From assembly GCA_900555985.1 (NCBI GenBank), contig USNF01000001.1:62001-126000 (forward strand): a DNA stretch of 64,000 bases, given 5' to 3'. Under the pieces are notes generated by a model. That model saw only the letters and a list, made by a program, of their open reading frames with translations. It searched no databases and was not told the DNA's origin. This document shows, piece by piece, positions 9,308-17,810 of this stretch. This stretch comes from an uncultured Gemella sp. (GTDB lineage Bacteria > Bacillota > Bacilli > Staphylococcales > Gemellaceae). The position numbers and the translations under genes were made by a program. Each line of letters starts with the position of its first letter. Positions within the stretch are counted from its first letter, which is position 1.

Positions 9308-9724
9308 ATGATGCAATATATGCCAGAACTTTTATTGGTTCCTGCAATTATAGGAATAATATATTTAATATATGTAAGAATGCAATATAATTGTGAAATA
9401 ACAATATTACAAAAAGAGCTTAAATATATTAAAAATAATAATAAATTAATAATGGATTCTCACACAGCTAATGCGTTATCCACTGAAACTAATACAAAAA
9501 AATTTAATGAAAAATATGGTACTTTACTAAATAAAATTAATATGTATATGCAAGTAGCTATTGAACAAGGTAATTATGAATGTCATGTTCCTGTCGCTAA
9601 AGAAGATAATAAACCTAAAGAAATAATTAGTTATCTTGAAGGGAAAAGATATATTGTTAATTATATTGAATTGCCATCAGATAAATTATATAATGATTTA
9701 AGGATTTATTGGGGCGACCATTAA
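9308..9724 (+). CDS. Small membrane protein, paralogue of preceding gene
   Basis: 138 aa with an N-terminal transmembrane segment (LLLVPAIIGIIYLIYV) and a soluble part containing GNYECHVPVAKE and ISYLEGKRYIVNY. The ribosome site is aggtggtgaaa before ATG 9308, and it lies 18 bases after its paralogue. No family is recognised; it may be a phage membrane or superinfection-related protein, but nothing in the sequence shows this. Confidence 0.62.
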   Translation: MMQYMPELLLVPAIIGIIYLIYVRMQYNCEITILQKELKYIKNNNKLIMDSHTANALSTETNTKKFNEKYGTLLNKINMYMQVAIEQGNYECHVPVAKEDNKPKEIISYLEGKRYIVNYIELPSDKLYNDLRIYWGDH

Positions 9725-9733
9725 GTTTAAGTA

Positions 9734-9746
9734 CCTTGTATAATAT
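9734..9746 (+). promoter_or_regulatory. Candidate promoter (-10 box)
   Basis: The 13-base string ccttgtataatat contains TATAAT at 9739-9744. The same 13 bases recur before recJ at 20039-20051. The -35 region is weak in both. It lies 48 bases before the 9795 gene. Confidence 0.45.
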
Positions 9747-9794
9747 AGTTAAGTCTATTTTTCTTTGTTAATTATATAAAGGAGTGATTTTAAT

Positions 9795-10217
9795 ATGGCA
9801 GAAGAAAAAATAGAAAATAAATATTTAAAAGCTGTTCGGAGCGATGAATTATCTTCTTTATATGATGAACGATTTGTTATGATTGATATTCGTACTGGTG
9901 AAATATTAGATGATGCACAAGGGTATGGATATAAAACAAAAACAAAAGCATTTGCCGCATTTTGTTATAAGAGAGACCATAGTAAATCGGATATAAAGAA
10001 AAAGAAAGCTATTAAAAACACAATTAAGAAATGGTTAGAGAAGCATCAAAACTTTAGCGATTTACTAGATATGTATTTCTTAGAAATAGCTAAAGGTCAG
10101 CATGGAGAAGATGCTAAATTTGATGAACAATTAGTGAGAGATATTTTAAAAGAAAATGAGATTGAATTAAAGTCTTTTTCTGTAAAACAATTATTAGAAT
10201 ATTATGGAATTAAATAA
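9795..10217 (+). CDS. Hypothetical protein
   Basis: 140 aa, charged and mostly helical after a short N-terminal beta segment (RFVMIDIRTGEILDDAQGYG). The middle is very Lys-rich (DIKKKKAIKNTIKKW). The ribosome site aaaggagtga precedes ATG 9795. No family is recognised. It sits between a candidate promoter and the adhesin gene, 21 bases away, so it may be coexpressed with it. Confidence 0.6.
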   Translation: MAEEKIENKYLKAVRSDELSSLYDERFVMIDIRTGEILDDAQGYGYKTKTKAFAAFCYKRDHSKSDIKKKKAIKNTIKKWLEKHQNFSDLLDMYFLEIAKGQHGEDAKFDEQLVRDILKENEIELKSFSVKQLLEYYGIK

Positions 10218-10238
10218 TAAGAAGAGGTTAAGTGTATA

Positions 10239-11657
10239 ATGAAAACAAACAAATTTATGTTAACAGCTATGATTATTTCTTGTATTGGTAGTACAGCTAT
10301 GGCGACAGATGTAACAACTCATGATTATCATACTGGTCAATATTCAGTAGCTGAGTCAGTTAAAAACAGTGTTATTTATGGTCATGATACAAATGTTACG
10401 CAAGCACAAGGTCATTTAAGTGGCATTATTGCTGGTGGTGAAAATAATACAGTTCAACTTGATGCACATAATAGTGCTACATTTGGTATCAGTAATAATA
10501 ATAATTCAGAAAATTCTGTTGTAGCTGGTAGCCACAATACAATTACAAATGCTAATAACTCTATTGCTGGCGGTATTTATAATGCTAGTCATTCTAGCAA
10601 TACAGCAGTATTTGGTTATAATAATGCCATTGATTTTAATAGTGATAATTCTTTTGCTGGTGGTAAAAAAGTAAAAGTACAAGGTCAAAACTCTTTTGCC
10701 TTCGGTGAGGAAGCACATGCTTTTGGTAACAATGCTATTGCAATTGGTAAAAATGTAGAGGCATTAGGCGATGATTCTATTAATATTGGCGCTAATAATA
10801 CCGTTCAAGATAGCTTATCTAATGGTGTAATTATTGGTACAAATAATACAGTAAATAAATATTATAGTGGTGAACTTACCGGAAAAAATATTGTTGCTAT
10901 TGGTAATGGTAATCTTTTTGAAAATTCAAGCGAATCAATTGCTATTGGTGGTAGTATAATTCAAGGTGCTGACCGCTCTGTAGGTATTGGTGCTAATTCT
11001 AAAGTAGCCGCTCCTAATAGTGTAGCATTAGGTTATGATACTTTTGCTTATGATGTAGAATCTACTGAATCTGCTGAAATTAATGGTAAAACGTATACAT
11101 TTGCTGGTGGCATTGCACATGGTACAGTAGGTATCGGTGCTCGTGGTGATAATGGTGAACGCACAATTACTGGTTTAGCTGCTGGTCGTATTAATGAAGA
11201 ATCTACAGATGCCATTAATGGTAGTCAATTACATGCAGTAATTACTGAAGTAGAAAATAATCGTACAAAAGTTAACAATACTATGGAAGAAGCTAAATCT
11301 TATACAGATTCTGAAGTAGCTAAAGTAGGTGCTGCGTCTGCGGCATTAAGTGCTTTGCATCCATTAGAATTTAACAAAGATGATAAATGGCAATTTGCTG
11401 TCGGTTTTGGTAACTATAAAAATAAAACAGCTACAGCTATTGGTGCATTTTATCAACCAAACGAAAATATTTTATTGAGTTTAGGTACTACTTTAGGTAC
11501 TAACAATAATATGGTTAATGGTGGAGCAACATTTAAATTCGGTAAACATTCTAATAAACAAATTGCGACAGATACTAAAGTCCAAAATCTTGAACAACGT
11601 TTAGTTGAAATAGAAGCTAAATATAATGAACTACTTGCTAAAGTAGAATCTAAATAA
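10239..11657 (+). CDS. YadA-like trimeric autotransporter adhesin
   Basis: 472 aa. A signal peptide (residues 1-22, ending STAMA) is followed by a Hep/Hag-type head with many repeats of the form NSIAGG, NSFAFGEEAHAFGNNAIAIG and NSVALGY. Then come a connector (DAINGSQLHAV), a short coiled stalk and a C-terminal four-strand YadA anchor (GAASAALSALHPLEF to GGATFKFG). A coiled-coil tail extends past the barrel (VQNLEQRLVEIEAKYNELL), a feature I associate with adhesins of diderm Firmicutes. Trimeric autotransporters insert in the host outer membrane and mediate adhesion. Carriage by a phage suggests lysogenic conversion or receptor masking (inference). A terminator follows. Confidence 0.9.
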   Translation: MKTNKFMLTAMIISCIGSTAMATDVTTHDYHTGQYSVAESVKNSVIYGHDTNVTQAQGHLSGIIAGGENNTVQLDAHNSATFGISNNNNSENSVVAGSHNTITNANNSIAGGIYNASHSSNTAVFGYNNAIDFNSDNSFAGGKKVKVQGQNSFAFGEEAHAFGNNAIAIGKNVEALGDDSINIGANNTVQDSLSNGVIIGTNNTVNKYYSGELTGKNIVAIGNGNLFENSSESIAIGGSIIQGADRSVGIGANSKVAAPNSVALGYDTFAYDVESTESAEINGKTYTFAGGIAHGTVGIGARGDNGERTITGLAAGRINEESTDAINGSQLHAVITEVENNRTKVNNTMEEAKSYTDSEVAKVGAASAALSALHPLEFNKDDKWQFAVGFGNYKNKTATAIGAFYQPNENILLSLGTTLGTNNNMVNGGATFKFGKHSNKQIATDTKVQNLEQRLVEIEAKYNELLAKVESK

Positions 11658-11666
11658 TGAATTAAT

Positions 11667-11695
11667 AGCCTCTCTTTTTTAGAGAGGCTTTTTTA
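11667..11695 (+). terminator. Intrinsic terminator after adhesin
   Basis: agcctctct (11667-11675) pairs with agagaggct (11681-11689), then a T-run. The next start codon follows at 11712 behind TTGAGG. Confidence 0.88.
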
Positions 11696-11711
11696 TATTG
11701 AGGTATTTGAT

Positions 11712-11963
11712 ATGTTTATTCATGATTATTATCAAAAACAAGCAATAGAAGCTATTAAAAAAGATATTTCTAGTTTTGATGAAGATTGTTTAACAGAAAT
11801 TGCTTATAATGAAAAAGATTTTAATAACCGTATTTTTATTTTTAATTATAGTGACGACGTTAATTATTTATATGTAGTGAATGTACATCCTGGTGGGTCA
11901 GTCGATATTGAAAATTATTATTATGAATATGGTTATTCTGTTGTAAATGGAAAGGTTGAATAA
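11712..11963 (+). CDS. Hypothetical acidic protein, paralogue of the 12777 gene
   Basis: 83 aa, acidic and Tyr-rich. It resembles the 78-aa product at 12777: both have an N-terminal helix (EAIKKDISSFDEDCLTEI / ERALKDHIHLFNKKFLKEM), then FIFNY.D..NYLYVV..HP / FIYKYYDVLDSLYIVTTYP and a VDI..Y motif. The function is unknown. The stop codon abuts the next start. Confidence 0.58.
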   Translation: MFIHDYYQKQAIEAIKKDISSFDEDCLTEIAYNEKDFNNRIFIFNYSDDVNYLYVVNVHPGGSVDIENYYYEYGYSVVNGKVE

Positions 11964-12200
11964 ATGAAGTTTAAATGGAAAAAATTTTCAGAAGTTCTCC
12001 CTCTATTTGATAAACTAATAGTAGTGCAGTTTGACGAATACGAATATTATATTGGAAGACTACGTATGCTAGATGAAGATAGTGGAGTAACTGTTATAAG
12101 CGAAAGTGACGAAACTTTATTTAATATGCCAATTGAAAAATTAAATTGTTGGGCATATATCGATGAACCTCCAACTAAAATTAGAAAAAATAGAAAATAA
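11964..12200 (+). CDS. Hypothetical protein
   Basis: 78 aa. Its start follows directly on the preceding stop codon (aTAA then ATG), so translation is probably coupled. It begins FKWKKFSEVLPLFDKLIVVQ and contains WAYIDEPPT near the end. The pattern is like small phage proteins that pair a W-x-x-x-SEVLP opening with a WAYIDEPP ending, reminiscent of DUF551-like short proteins; this is a weak suggestion only. Confidence 0.55.
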   Translation: MKFKWKKFSEVLPLFDKLIVVQFDEYEYYIGRLRMLDEDSGVTVISESDETLFNMPIEKLNCWAYIDEPPTKIRKNRK

Positions 12201-12764
12201 ATGTTAACTAAAGTTAAAGCGATTATTATTATAATTGCTACGATTCAGAATATTATATTTGGCTTTACTACTCCTACAGTACAAATATATTTTATGAGTT
12301 TAGTAAATGCCAGTACATTAAGTATTGCAAATTTATTAGATGCTGGGTTAGCTGGCACAATTAATAGTTTTTTAAGTAAAAATTCTTTTAGAAAATTATT
12401 TAAAAAATATGCTCCCATAATTGGGTTATTAGATGCTATAATATATGCAGTGATTGTATTATTTTCAGTTGACGACCCAACAATTAGATTTATTGGTATA
12501 GCTATTTCAAATGGTACACTGGCTGCTATCTGGGGTGTTATGTTATTAGATAGTATTAATAATACGATTCATGGAGATGAATTAACATCTTTTAATAGTT
12601 TAAATAAATCATGTTGTTTATTTGGTTCATTAATTGGTGGAGCGATAGGTGTAGCTATAGGAAATCATTTAGATATAAATACAGCTATTATATTGCAAGC
12701 AATAATGGTAGCTATTAATTCTATATCTGAATTATATGCATTTTACAAATTAGATAATATTTAA
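12201..12764 (+). CDS. Multi-pass membrane protein
   Basis: 187 aa with about five hydrophobic helices, e.g. residues 6-22 (KAIIIIIATIQNIIFGF), 68-87 and 95-115, plus a Gly-rich helix (GSLIGGAIGVAIG). The pattern resembles half of a major-facilitator-type transporter, but no signature motif is visible. It starts immediately after the previous stop codon, so it is translationally coupled. Its function in the phage is unknown. Confidence 0.6.
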   Translation: MLTKVKAIIIIIATIQNIIFGFTTPTVQIYFMSLVNASTLSIANLLDAGLAGTINSFLSKNSFRKLFKKYAPIIGLLDAIIYAVIVLFSVDDPTIRFIGIAISNGTLAAIWGVMLLDSINNTIHGDELTSFNSLNKSCCLFGSLIGGAIGVAIGNHLDINTAIILQAIMVAINSISELYAFYKLDNI

Positions 12765-12776
12765 AAAGAGGAAAAT

Positions 12777-13013
12777 ATGATTTACGAATTTGAAAAAGAG
12801 AGAGTCGAACGTGCTTTAAAAGACCATATTCATCTCTTTAATAAAAAGTTCTTAAAAGAAATGCATAGTTATGAAAATGAAACAGGAAACTATGTTTTTA
12901 TTTACAAATATTATGATGTGTTAGATAGTCTATATATAGTAACTACATATCCTGATTATGTAGATATTGATTCTTATTGGTTCGAATCTGATACATCAGT
13001 TAAAATTAAATAG
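12777..13013 (+). CDS. Hypothetical acidic protein, paralogue of the 11712 gene
   Basis: 78 aa; see the 11712 gene for the shared pattern. The ribosome site aaaagagg precedes ATG 12777. Two diverged copies separated by a membrane protein gene suggest a local duplication. The function is unknown. Confidence 0.58.
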   Translation: MIYEFEKERVERALKDHIHLFNKKFLKEMHSYENETGNYVFIYKYYDVLDSLYIVTTYPDYVDIDSYWFESDTSVKIK

Positions 13014-13026
13014 AAAGGGAATAAAT

Positions 13027-13338
13027 ATGACAAGTCATGAACAAAATCAAAAAGTAGCTATTACATTAGCTATGTCTGCTTTAACACATAATTATGGGTA
13101 TATGTTAGAACCAGAAGAAGTATCTAGTAAAATTAATGAAGATAGTATGTTTGTCGTTTGGTATTGTAAAACATTACAAAATTGGAAAGCATTAGTAGGA
13201 TGTATTGGTATTGACGAATATGTAGAAGTAACTCATAATGGAGACAAAGAAGAAACATATGTTGATATTTACAATAAAGCATTAAATGTTGCATATACTA
13301 AAGATACTACAGATGAAATTATTAAAGGATTAAAATAA
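13027..13338 (+). CDS. Hypothetical protein
   Basis: 103 aa from ATG 13027, chosen because aaaggga lies 7 bases upstream; a longer frame from 12967 overlaps the previous gene and is rejected. The sequence (MTSHEQNQKVAITLAMSALT) continues into an alpha/beta region with MFVVWYCKTLQNWKALVG. No family is recognised. Confidence 0.55.
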   Translation: MTSHEQNQKVAITLAMSALTHNYGYMLEPEEVSSKINEDSMFVVWYCKTLQNWKALVGCIGIDEYVEVTHNGDKEETYVDIYNKALNVAYTKDTTDEIIKGLK

Positions 13339-13340
13339 TT

Positions 13341-13568
13341 ATGTTATATGATATTAGCATTAATCCACCGATTATTTCCGTGTTAACTATTATGTTTATG
13401 ATTTGCATGGAGATGCTATTAACTATTTATATAAATATTGATTTTGAGAAGCTTCAAAAAGCTGAAGATATTAAGACACGGATTTTGTTATTAATTAGTA
13501 TATCTTCAAAAGCATTGGTGCTTTTCTTTTTATTAGTTAATATTGTTATTTTATATATAAAATTATGA
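13341..13568 (+). CDS. Small two-helix membrane protein
   Basis: 75 aa with two transmembrane segments (about 11-31 ISVLTIMFMICMEMLLTIYI; about 50-73 SKALVLFFLLVNIVILYI) and a short charged loop between. This holin-like topology is common among phage small membrane proteins, but no lysis context is seen nearby. It overlaps the next gene by 4 bases (ATGA). Confidence 0.55.
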   Translation: MLYDISINPPIISVLTIMFMICMEMLLTIYINIDFEKLQKAEDIKTRILLLISISSKALVLFFLLVNIVILYIKL

Positions 13569-13801
13569 TTACTAAACTCAGAAATCAAAATTACGAAAGA
13601 GATTATAAATGCTGTTCTGACTATTATATTAATTATTGTTTACCTAGAGCTTCTATTGAAGTTCTTAGAAATAAAAAAATAAAAACAATGATTTATATAA
13701 CAAGAGATGGATATAAGCCATTTAGTATTTATAAATTTCGACATAAGAATTTAGAAAAAGCTTTGCATATGATGTTGTATGTTAAGTTGCATGAGGAATA
13801 A
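13565..13801 (+). CDS. Hypothetical basic protein
   Basis: 78 aa, basic, starting in a 4-base ATGA overlap with the preceding membrane protein, so translation is coupled. It contains SDYYINYCLPRASIEVLRNK and ends LEKALHMMLYVKLHEE. No family is recognised. Confidence 0.52.
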   Translation: MITKLRNQNYERDYKCCSDYYINYCLPRASIEVLRNKKIKTMIYITRDGYKPFSIYKFRHKNLEKALHMMLYVKLHEE

Positions 13802-13803
13802 AA

Positions 13804-14316
13804 ATGGCAGATTGGTATAAAGGACAAATCATTATTCGTGGTTCATTAGAAGCCATGTCTCGTTTTGTTAAAGATAATTTTTATGATGACACTGTAACTA
13901 AGTTCGATAATGATATTAAATTGAAATCGTTACCTAATTATTATTTAAGCGAAGAATACGGATTAATTACTATTGAACGTACAAAAAAAGCAGAAAATGC
14001 TAATGAAAAGCATACATTCGATATTAAAAATATCGGTGATGCGTTTGGCCCATCTTCTCATTATCAAATTAATATTTATTATGATGAAAGTAAAAATATT
14101 TGCTGGATGCAAATGAATATGGATTTTAGATATGGTATAGATGCAGATGCATTTTTAAATATTGCTAAAAAATATATACTAAGTTTCAAAATATCTTGTG
14201 CTGACTGGAACGAAGGTATTGTAGAAAAAGTTACTATTGTCGATGGTAAACTTATAGAAGAAGAGTATTCTTATTATGATGATAATATAGGTGATATCTT
14301 CTTTGAAAAATTATAG
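13804..14316 (+). CDS. Hypothetical ferredoxin-like-fold protein
   Basis: 170 aa starting MADWYKGQIIIRGSLEAMSR. An N-terminal W-x-x-x-x-x-x-I-x-G pattern followed by a helix recalls the DUF1281/YubB-type ferredoxin-like proteins found on mobile elements; this is a guess from pattern, with no catalytic residues visible. The ribosome site (gaggaa) overlaps the previous stop. It lies 13 bases before the RNA-repair gene. Confidence 0.55.
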   Translation: MADWYKGQIIIRGSLEAMSRFVKDNFYDDTVTKFDNDIKLKSLPNYYLSEEYGLITIERTKKAENANEKHTFDIKNIGDAFGPSSHYQINIYYDESKNICWMQMNMDFRYGIDADAFLNIAKKYILSFKISCADWNEGIVEKVTIVDGKLIEEEYSYYDDNIGDIFFEKL

Positions 14317-14328
14317 AGGAGTACATAT

Positions 14329-16557
14329 ATGAGAGATTTAATTATTATGATGGGATGCCCAGGTTCTGGTAAAAGTACAGCTATTAAAGAAGCTGGACTT
14401 GAAAATTATACATTAAGCCCAGATACAATTCGCTTAATGTTACGGGCACCTGAAGTAACTGAAAATTCTACGTATAACATTAGTCAACAAGACAATGCTT
14501 TAGTATTTGAATTATTAGATACAATGCTTGTGAATCGTATGAAGACTGGTTCTCCTACCATTATTGATGCGACGCATTGTAGTTCTAGTAAATTTCATAC
14601 AAAACAAATTAATCGCTATCGTGAACTTGCTAAACAATATAAATATAGATTATTTTATTGGGAACCAGAGCGAGAAAGTGTACAAACATATATTGACCGA
14701 AATCAATATCGTGATGAATTACATCAAGTTCCTGAAAATGTAATTCGTAAAATGTATACTGCTTGGGAACAAAATAATTTACCAAAAGATTTTGTTAAAC
14801 TGAATACATTAGCCTTCCGTGATGATTTTGTTAATCTTATTAAAGATATGTCTGATACATACGAACAAGTTATTGTTGTTGGTGATATTCACGGCTGTAA
14901 TACGGTATTGCAAAAATTAATTAATCAAGATGATGAATTAAATATTAAAGATGAAAAAAATCTTTATATTTTTGTCGGAGATTATTTCGACCGTGGTATT
15001 GAAAACTTAGAAGTACTCGATACATTATTTGATATTGCCGAACAAAAAAATGTAGTATTACTTGAAGGAAATCATGAAGCACATTGGGTAGATTGGGCTC
15101 ATGATAGAGATACTGAACGTACTGATAATGGCATGATTCGTTTTAAAGAAACGACATTAAAACAGTGGCAAGGTAAATACAATAGCGATAAAGATTTAAA
15201 AAAGAAACTTCGTGTCTTATATCGTAAAATGCTACCTGCTTATTTCTTTAAATTCTTAGGTAAAGAATATATTGTAACGCATGCTGGTTTAGCTTGTTTA
15301 CCAAAACATCATATGGCTACATGGCAATATATTAGTGGCCATGGTAGTTATGACTTTGATGTAACATCTGCGTATGAATCAAGAGCATTTCCTTCTAATC
15401 ATTATCCAATTCAAGTATTCGGTCATAGAAGTGCAAAAACATCTGAACATTCTAAATCATTAGAAGGTCAAGTAGAATTTGGCGGCTTCTTAAAATATTT
15501 ACTATTAAATGAAGAAGATAACGATATTTGCCAAATCAGAAATGATGTATATGATAAAGAGTATTTAATTCATGAAAATGAATTATCTAAACAATTTAAA
15601 GGTACTTATATTGCTACCGAAGATGAAGAAATTAATGCGATTGCTAACAGTAAACATATTATTGCGAAAAAACTACCTAATAATTTATTAAGTTTGAATT
15701 TTAATAAAAATGTTTTCTATCATGCAATTTGGAATGATATTACCGTTAAAGCTCGTGGCTTATTTGTAGATAGTATATCTGGTAAAGTTGTGGCAAGAAG
15801 TTATGATAAATTCTTTAACTTTGGTGAACAAAGTGACGAACAAAAAGAAAAAGAATCTTTGATATATCCAGTTAGAGTTGCTAAAAAAGAAAATGGGTTC
15901 TTAGGTATTTTATCTTGGGATACTAGAACTAATCAATTAGTTCTAGCTAGTAAATCTACTATAGAAGGAGACCATGCTAAATTATTTAGAGATGTGTGGA
16001 ATCTAAATTCTTGGCACAATCAATCCTTAATTGTTCAGCTATGTCAAAAATATAATGCGAGTGCTATTTTTGAAGTATGTCATCCAGATGATATTCATAT
16101 CGTAGATTACAATAAAGAACCTAAATTATTTTTATTAGATTTTGTTCCTAATCATTTACATTTAAAAGGAAAAAATATTGATTTAAGTTTTTCTGAAATG
16201 TTATGCAAACTCGTAGAAAAAGAATATAAATTAGATGATGAAACTGATTCCTTGCGTTTAGTCGAAAAACATATTTGTAATACGCCAGAAGAAATGAAAC
16301 AATGTACTGATGCTATTATGAAAAAGGATAATATTGAAGGCTATGTTTTAACAGATAATAATGGAACAATGTATAAGAAAAAAACAGACTATTATTTATT
16401 ATGGAAATATAGACGCAATACAATGGAAGATATTAAAATCGAAAAGCGTTTAGCTGATAAACAATTAGAAGATGTTGAATTTATTAATTTTTTGAAAGAA
16501 AAAGGTTGTTTTAATAATATTATTGAAGCTAAACAAGCTTTTGAAAGTAAACAATAG
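14329..16557 (+). CDS. Three-domain RNA repair enzyme: polynucleotide kinase-phosphatase-ligase
   Basis: 742 aa. Residues 1-170 are a 5' polynucleotide kinase with P-loop GCPGSGKST (9-17). Residues about 180-400 are a calcineurin-type metallophosphatase with GDIHG (185-189), GDYFDRG (217-223), GNHE (247-250) and THAG. Residues about 410-742 are an RNA-ligase/adenylyltransferase with SYDKFFNFGE (491-500), motif I K520-E-N-G and SKSTIEG (541-547), in the manner of T4 Rnl1. The order matches bacterial Pnkp, which heals and seals cut RNA. In a phage this probably repairs tRNA cut by host anticodon nucleases (inference). The ribosome site gaggag precedes ATG 14329. Confidence 0.9.
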   Translation: MRDLIIMMGCPGSGKSTAIKEAGLENYTLSPDTIRLMLRAPEVTENSTYNISQQDNALVFELLDTMLVNRMKTGSPTIIDATHCSSSKFHTKQINRYRELAKQYKYRLFYWEPERESVQTYIDRNQYRDELHQVPENVIRKMYTAWEQNNLPKDFVKLNTLAFRDDFVNLIKDMSDTYEQVIVVGDIHGCNTVLQKLINQDDELNIKDEKNLYIFVGDYFDRGIENLEVLDTLFDIAEQKNVVLLEGNHEAHWVDWAHDRDTERTDNGMIRFKETTLKQWQGKYNSDKDLKKKLRVLYRKMLPAYFFKFLGKEYIVTHAGLACLPKHHMATWQYISGHGSYDFDVTSAYESRAFPSNHYPIQVFGHRSAKTSEHSKSLEGQVEFGGFLKYLLLNEEDNDICQIRNDVYDKEYLIHENELSKQFKGTYIATEDEEINAIANSKHIIAKKLPNNLLSLNFNKNVFYHAIWNDITVKARGLFVDSISGKVVARSYDKFFNFGEQSDEQKEKESLIYPVRVAKKENGFLGILSWDTRTNQLVLASKSTIEGDHAKLFRDVWNLNSWHNQSLIVQLCQKYNASAIFEVCHPDDIHIVDYNKEPKLFLLDFVPNHLHLKGKNIDLSFSEMLCKLVEKEYKLDDETDSLRLVEKHICNTPEEMKQCTDAIMKKDNIEGYVLTDNNGTMYKKKTDYYLLWKYRRNTMEDIKIEKRLADKQLEDVEFINFLKEKGCFNNIIEAKQAFESKQ

Positions 16558-16573
16558 AAAGGATTTTTTAATT

Positions 16574-16762
16574 ATGGAACAATGGAAAGAAAATGTACTA
16601 GAAGAATTTAGAGACCTGGATACTAAGATTAATAATCTAATTAGTTTCCTAGATAAAAATAAACATCATGAAGATTATTATTTACTATGTAAACAATTAT
16701 CTCTTATGATTGACTATCGTGAATGTTTAGTCAAAAGGATTAGTAAATATGATGCTGAATAA
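16574..16762 (+). CDS. Hypothetical coiled-coil protein
   Basis: 62 aa from ATG 16574 (MEQWKENVLEEFRDLDTKIN), chosen because aaagga lies upstream; a longer frame from 16523 would overlap the ligase gene. It is predicted helical throughout with heptad-like leucines. It overlaps the next small gene by 11 bases. Function unknown. Confidence 0.58.
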   Translation: MEQWKENVLEEFRDLDTKINNLISFLDKNKHHEDYYLLCKQLSLMIDYRECLVKRISKYDAE

Positions 16763-16904
16763 TAAAGAAAAGCTTCAATATGATATTGAAGTATGTATTA
16801 GCAACTTGTATGATTATGTCGAGTATTGTTCTTATAAAGATGAAGCTGTTGAAGAACTTAATACATTGAAAGAATATATCAAAACAGTTTTTGAAGAAAA
16901 GTAG
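16752..16904 (+). CDS. Short hypothetical helical protein
   Basis: 50 aa (MLNNKEKLQYDIEVCISNLY onward), acidic and helical, starting inside the end of the preceding gene. Its length, helical character and tyrosines resemble the 62-aa product before it, so the two may be diverged paralogues. The stop TAG at 16902 precedes the nrdG ribosome site. Too short to assign. Confidence 0.55.
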   Translation: MLNNKEKLQYDIEVCISNLYDYVEYCSYKDEAVEELNTLKEYIKTVFEEK

Positions 16905-16912
16905 GTGACAAT

Positions 16913-17461
16913 ATGTCAGCTAATTTACGATATGCTGGGATTAAACCAAATGACACAGTAGATGGAGTCGGTATTACTGTATCTTTCTGGGTGCAATCGT
17001 GCCCACATAGGTGTCGTGGATGCCATAATCCTGATACTTGGTCAGAAGATAGGGGTATGTTACTTCCAGAAAATTATGTGGAGCATATTATTGAATTATT
17101 GACGAAGAATGGAATTAAAAGAAATTTATCTATTCTTGGTGGCGAACCTATGTATAAAAATAATTTGCTTATCGTTAATAATCTTGTAAAAGCAGTAAGT
17201 GAACAATTACCAGATATAAAAATATTTTTATGGACGGGTTATACATATGAAGAATTATTGGCTAGGACAGATGCATCTACTCATTCTATTTTAAGAAATA
17301 TAGATGTATTAATTGATGGTAAATTTGATTTAGCTCACCGTGATATTACATTATGGCTTAAAGGGTCTCCTAACCAACGTGTTATTGATGTTCAGCAAAG
17401 TCGTTTATACAATAAAATTATTTTGTTAAATCAGGATGGTAGCCATGAAGAATATCATTAA
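16913..17461 (+). CDS. nrdG: Anaerobic ribonucleotide reductase activating protein (radical SAM)
   Basis: 182 aa. The radical SAM cluster motif CPHRCRGC (C-x3-C-x2-C) sits at residues 28-35 within SFWVQSCPHRCRGCHNPDTW, the NrdG signature; SILGGEPM is the SAM-binding GGE motif. It installs the glycyl radical on NrdD. A strong ribosome site, taggtgaca, precedes ATG 16913. It overlaps the following lipoprotein gene by 17 bases. Confidence 0.95.
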   Translation: MSANLRYAGIKPNDTVDGVGITVSFWVQSCPHRCRGCHNPDTWSEDRGMLLPENYVEHIIELLTKNGIKRNLSILGGEPMYKNNLLIVNNLVKAVSEQLPDIKIFLWTGYTYEELLARTDASTHSILRNIDVLIDGKFDLAHRDITLWLKGSPNQRVIDVQQSRLYNKIILLNQDGSHEEYH

Positions 17462-17810
17462 ATATATTTTAATTCTATTTGCTTGTTTGGCTGCCGTAAC
17501 TTTCTTTTTTGGTTGCGGTCAGGATACTCCTAGCCCTACTGTATATAAAAGTCCATTTAGTGAAATAGTAGATACTCGTAATACTGATATTATTAATAAA
17601 TCTAATAATGCTGTTGAAATTACTGTTAAATACGATATGGATAAAGAAACAGACTCTTTTGTTGATGAGTCTATTAGAGACATGGAACATAAAGGATATC
17701 TTGTATCTAGTAGAAAAATGATTGAATCAACTAGAATTCTAAGTACAACTCCAGACGTTTTACAGACAGTTGTAGAGTATCAAATTATTACATATAAGAA
17801 AGTGAGATAA
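17445..17810 (+). CDS. Small predicted lipoprotein
   Basis: 121 aa from ATG 17445 (MKNIIKYILILFACLAAVTF), behind aggatgg; an ATG-like start at 17436 is less likely. Signal-peptidase II lipobox: TFFFGC, with the lipidated Cys about residue 24, so it is likely membrane-anchored outside the cytoplasm. The mature part ends in a domain with DMEHKGYLVSSRKM, which recalls the YLEKKRYVVES part of the 8909 and 9308 products. Its stop codon TAA overlaps the likely ATA start of the next gene. Function unknown; surface exclusion is possible. Confidence 0.7.
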   Translation: MKNIIKYILILFACLAAVTFFFGCGQDTPSPTVYKSPFSEIVDTRNTDIINKSNNAVEITVKYDMDKETDSFVDESIRDMEHKGYLVSSRKMIESTRILSTTPDVLQTVVEYQIITYKKVR

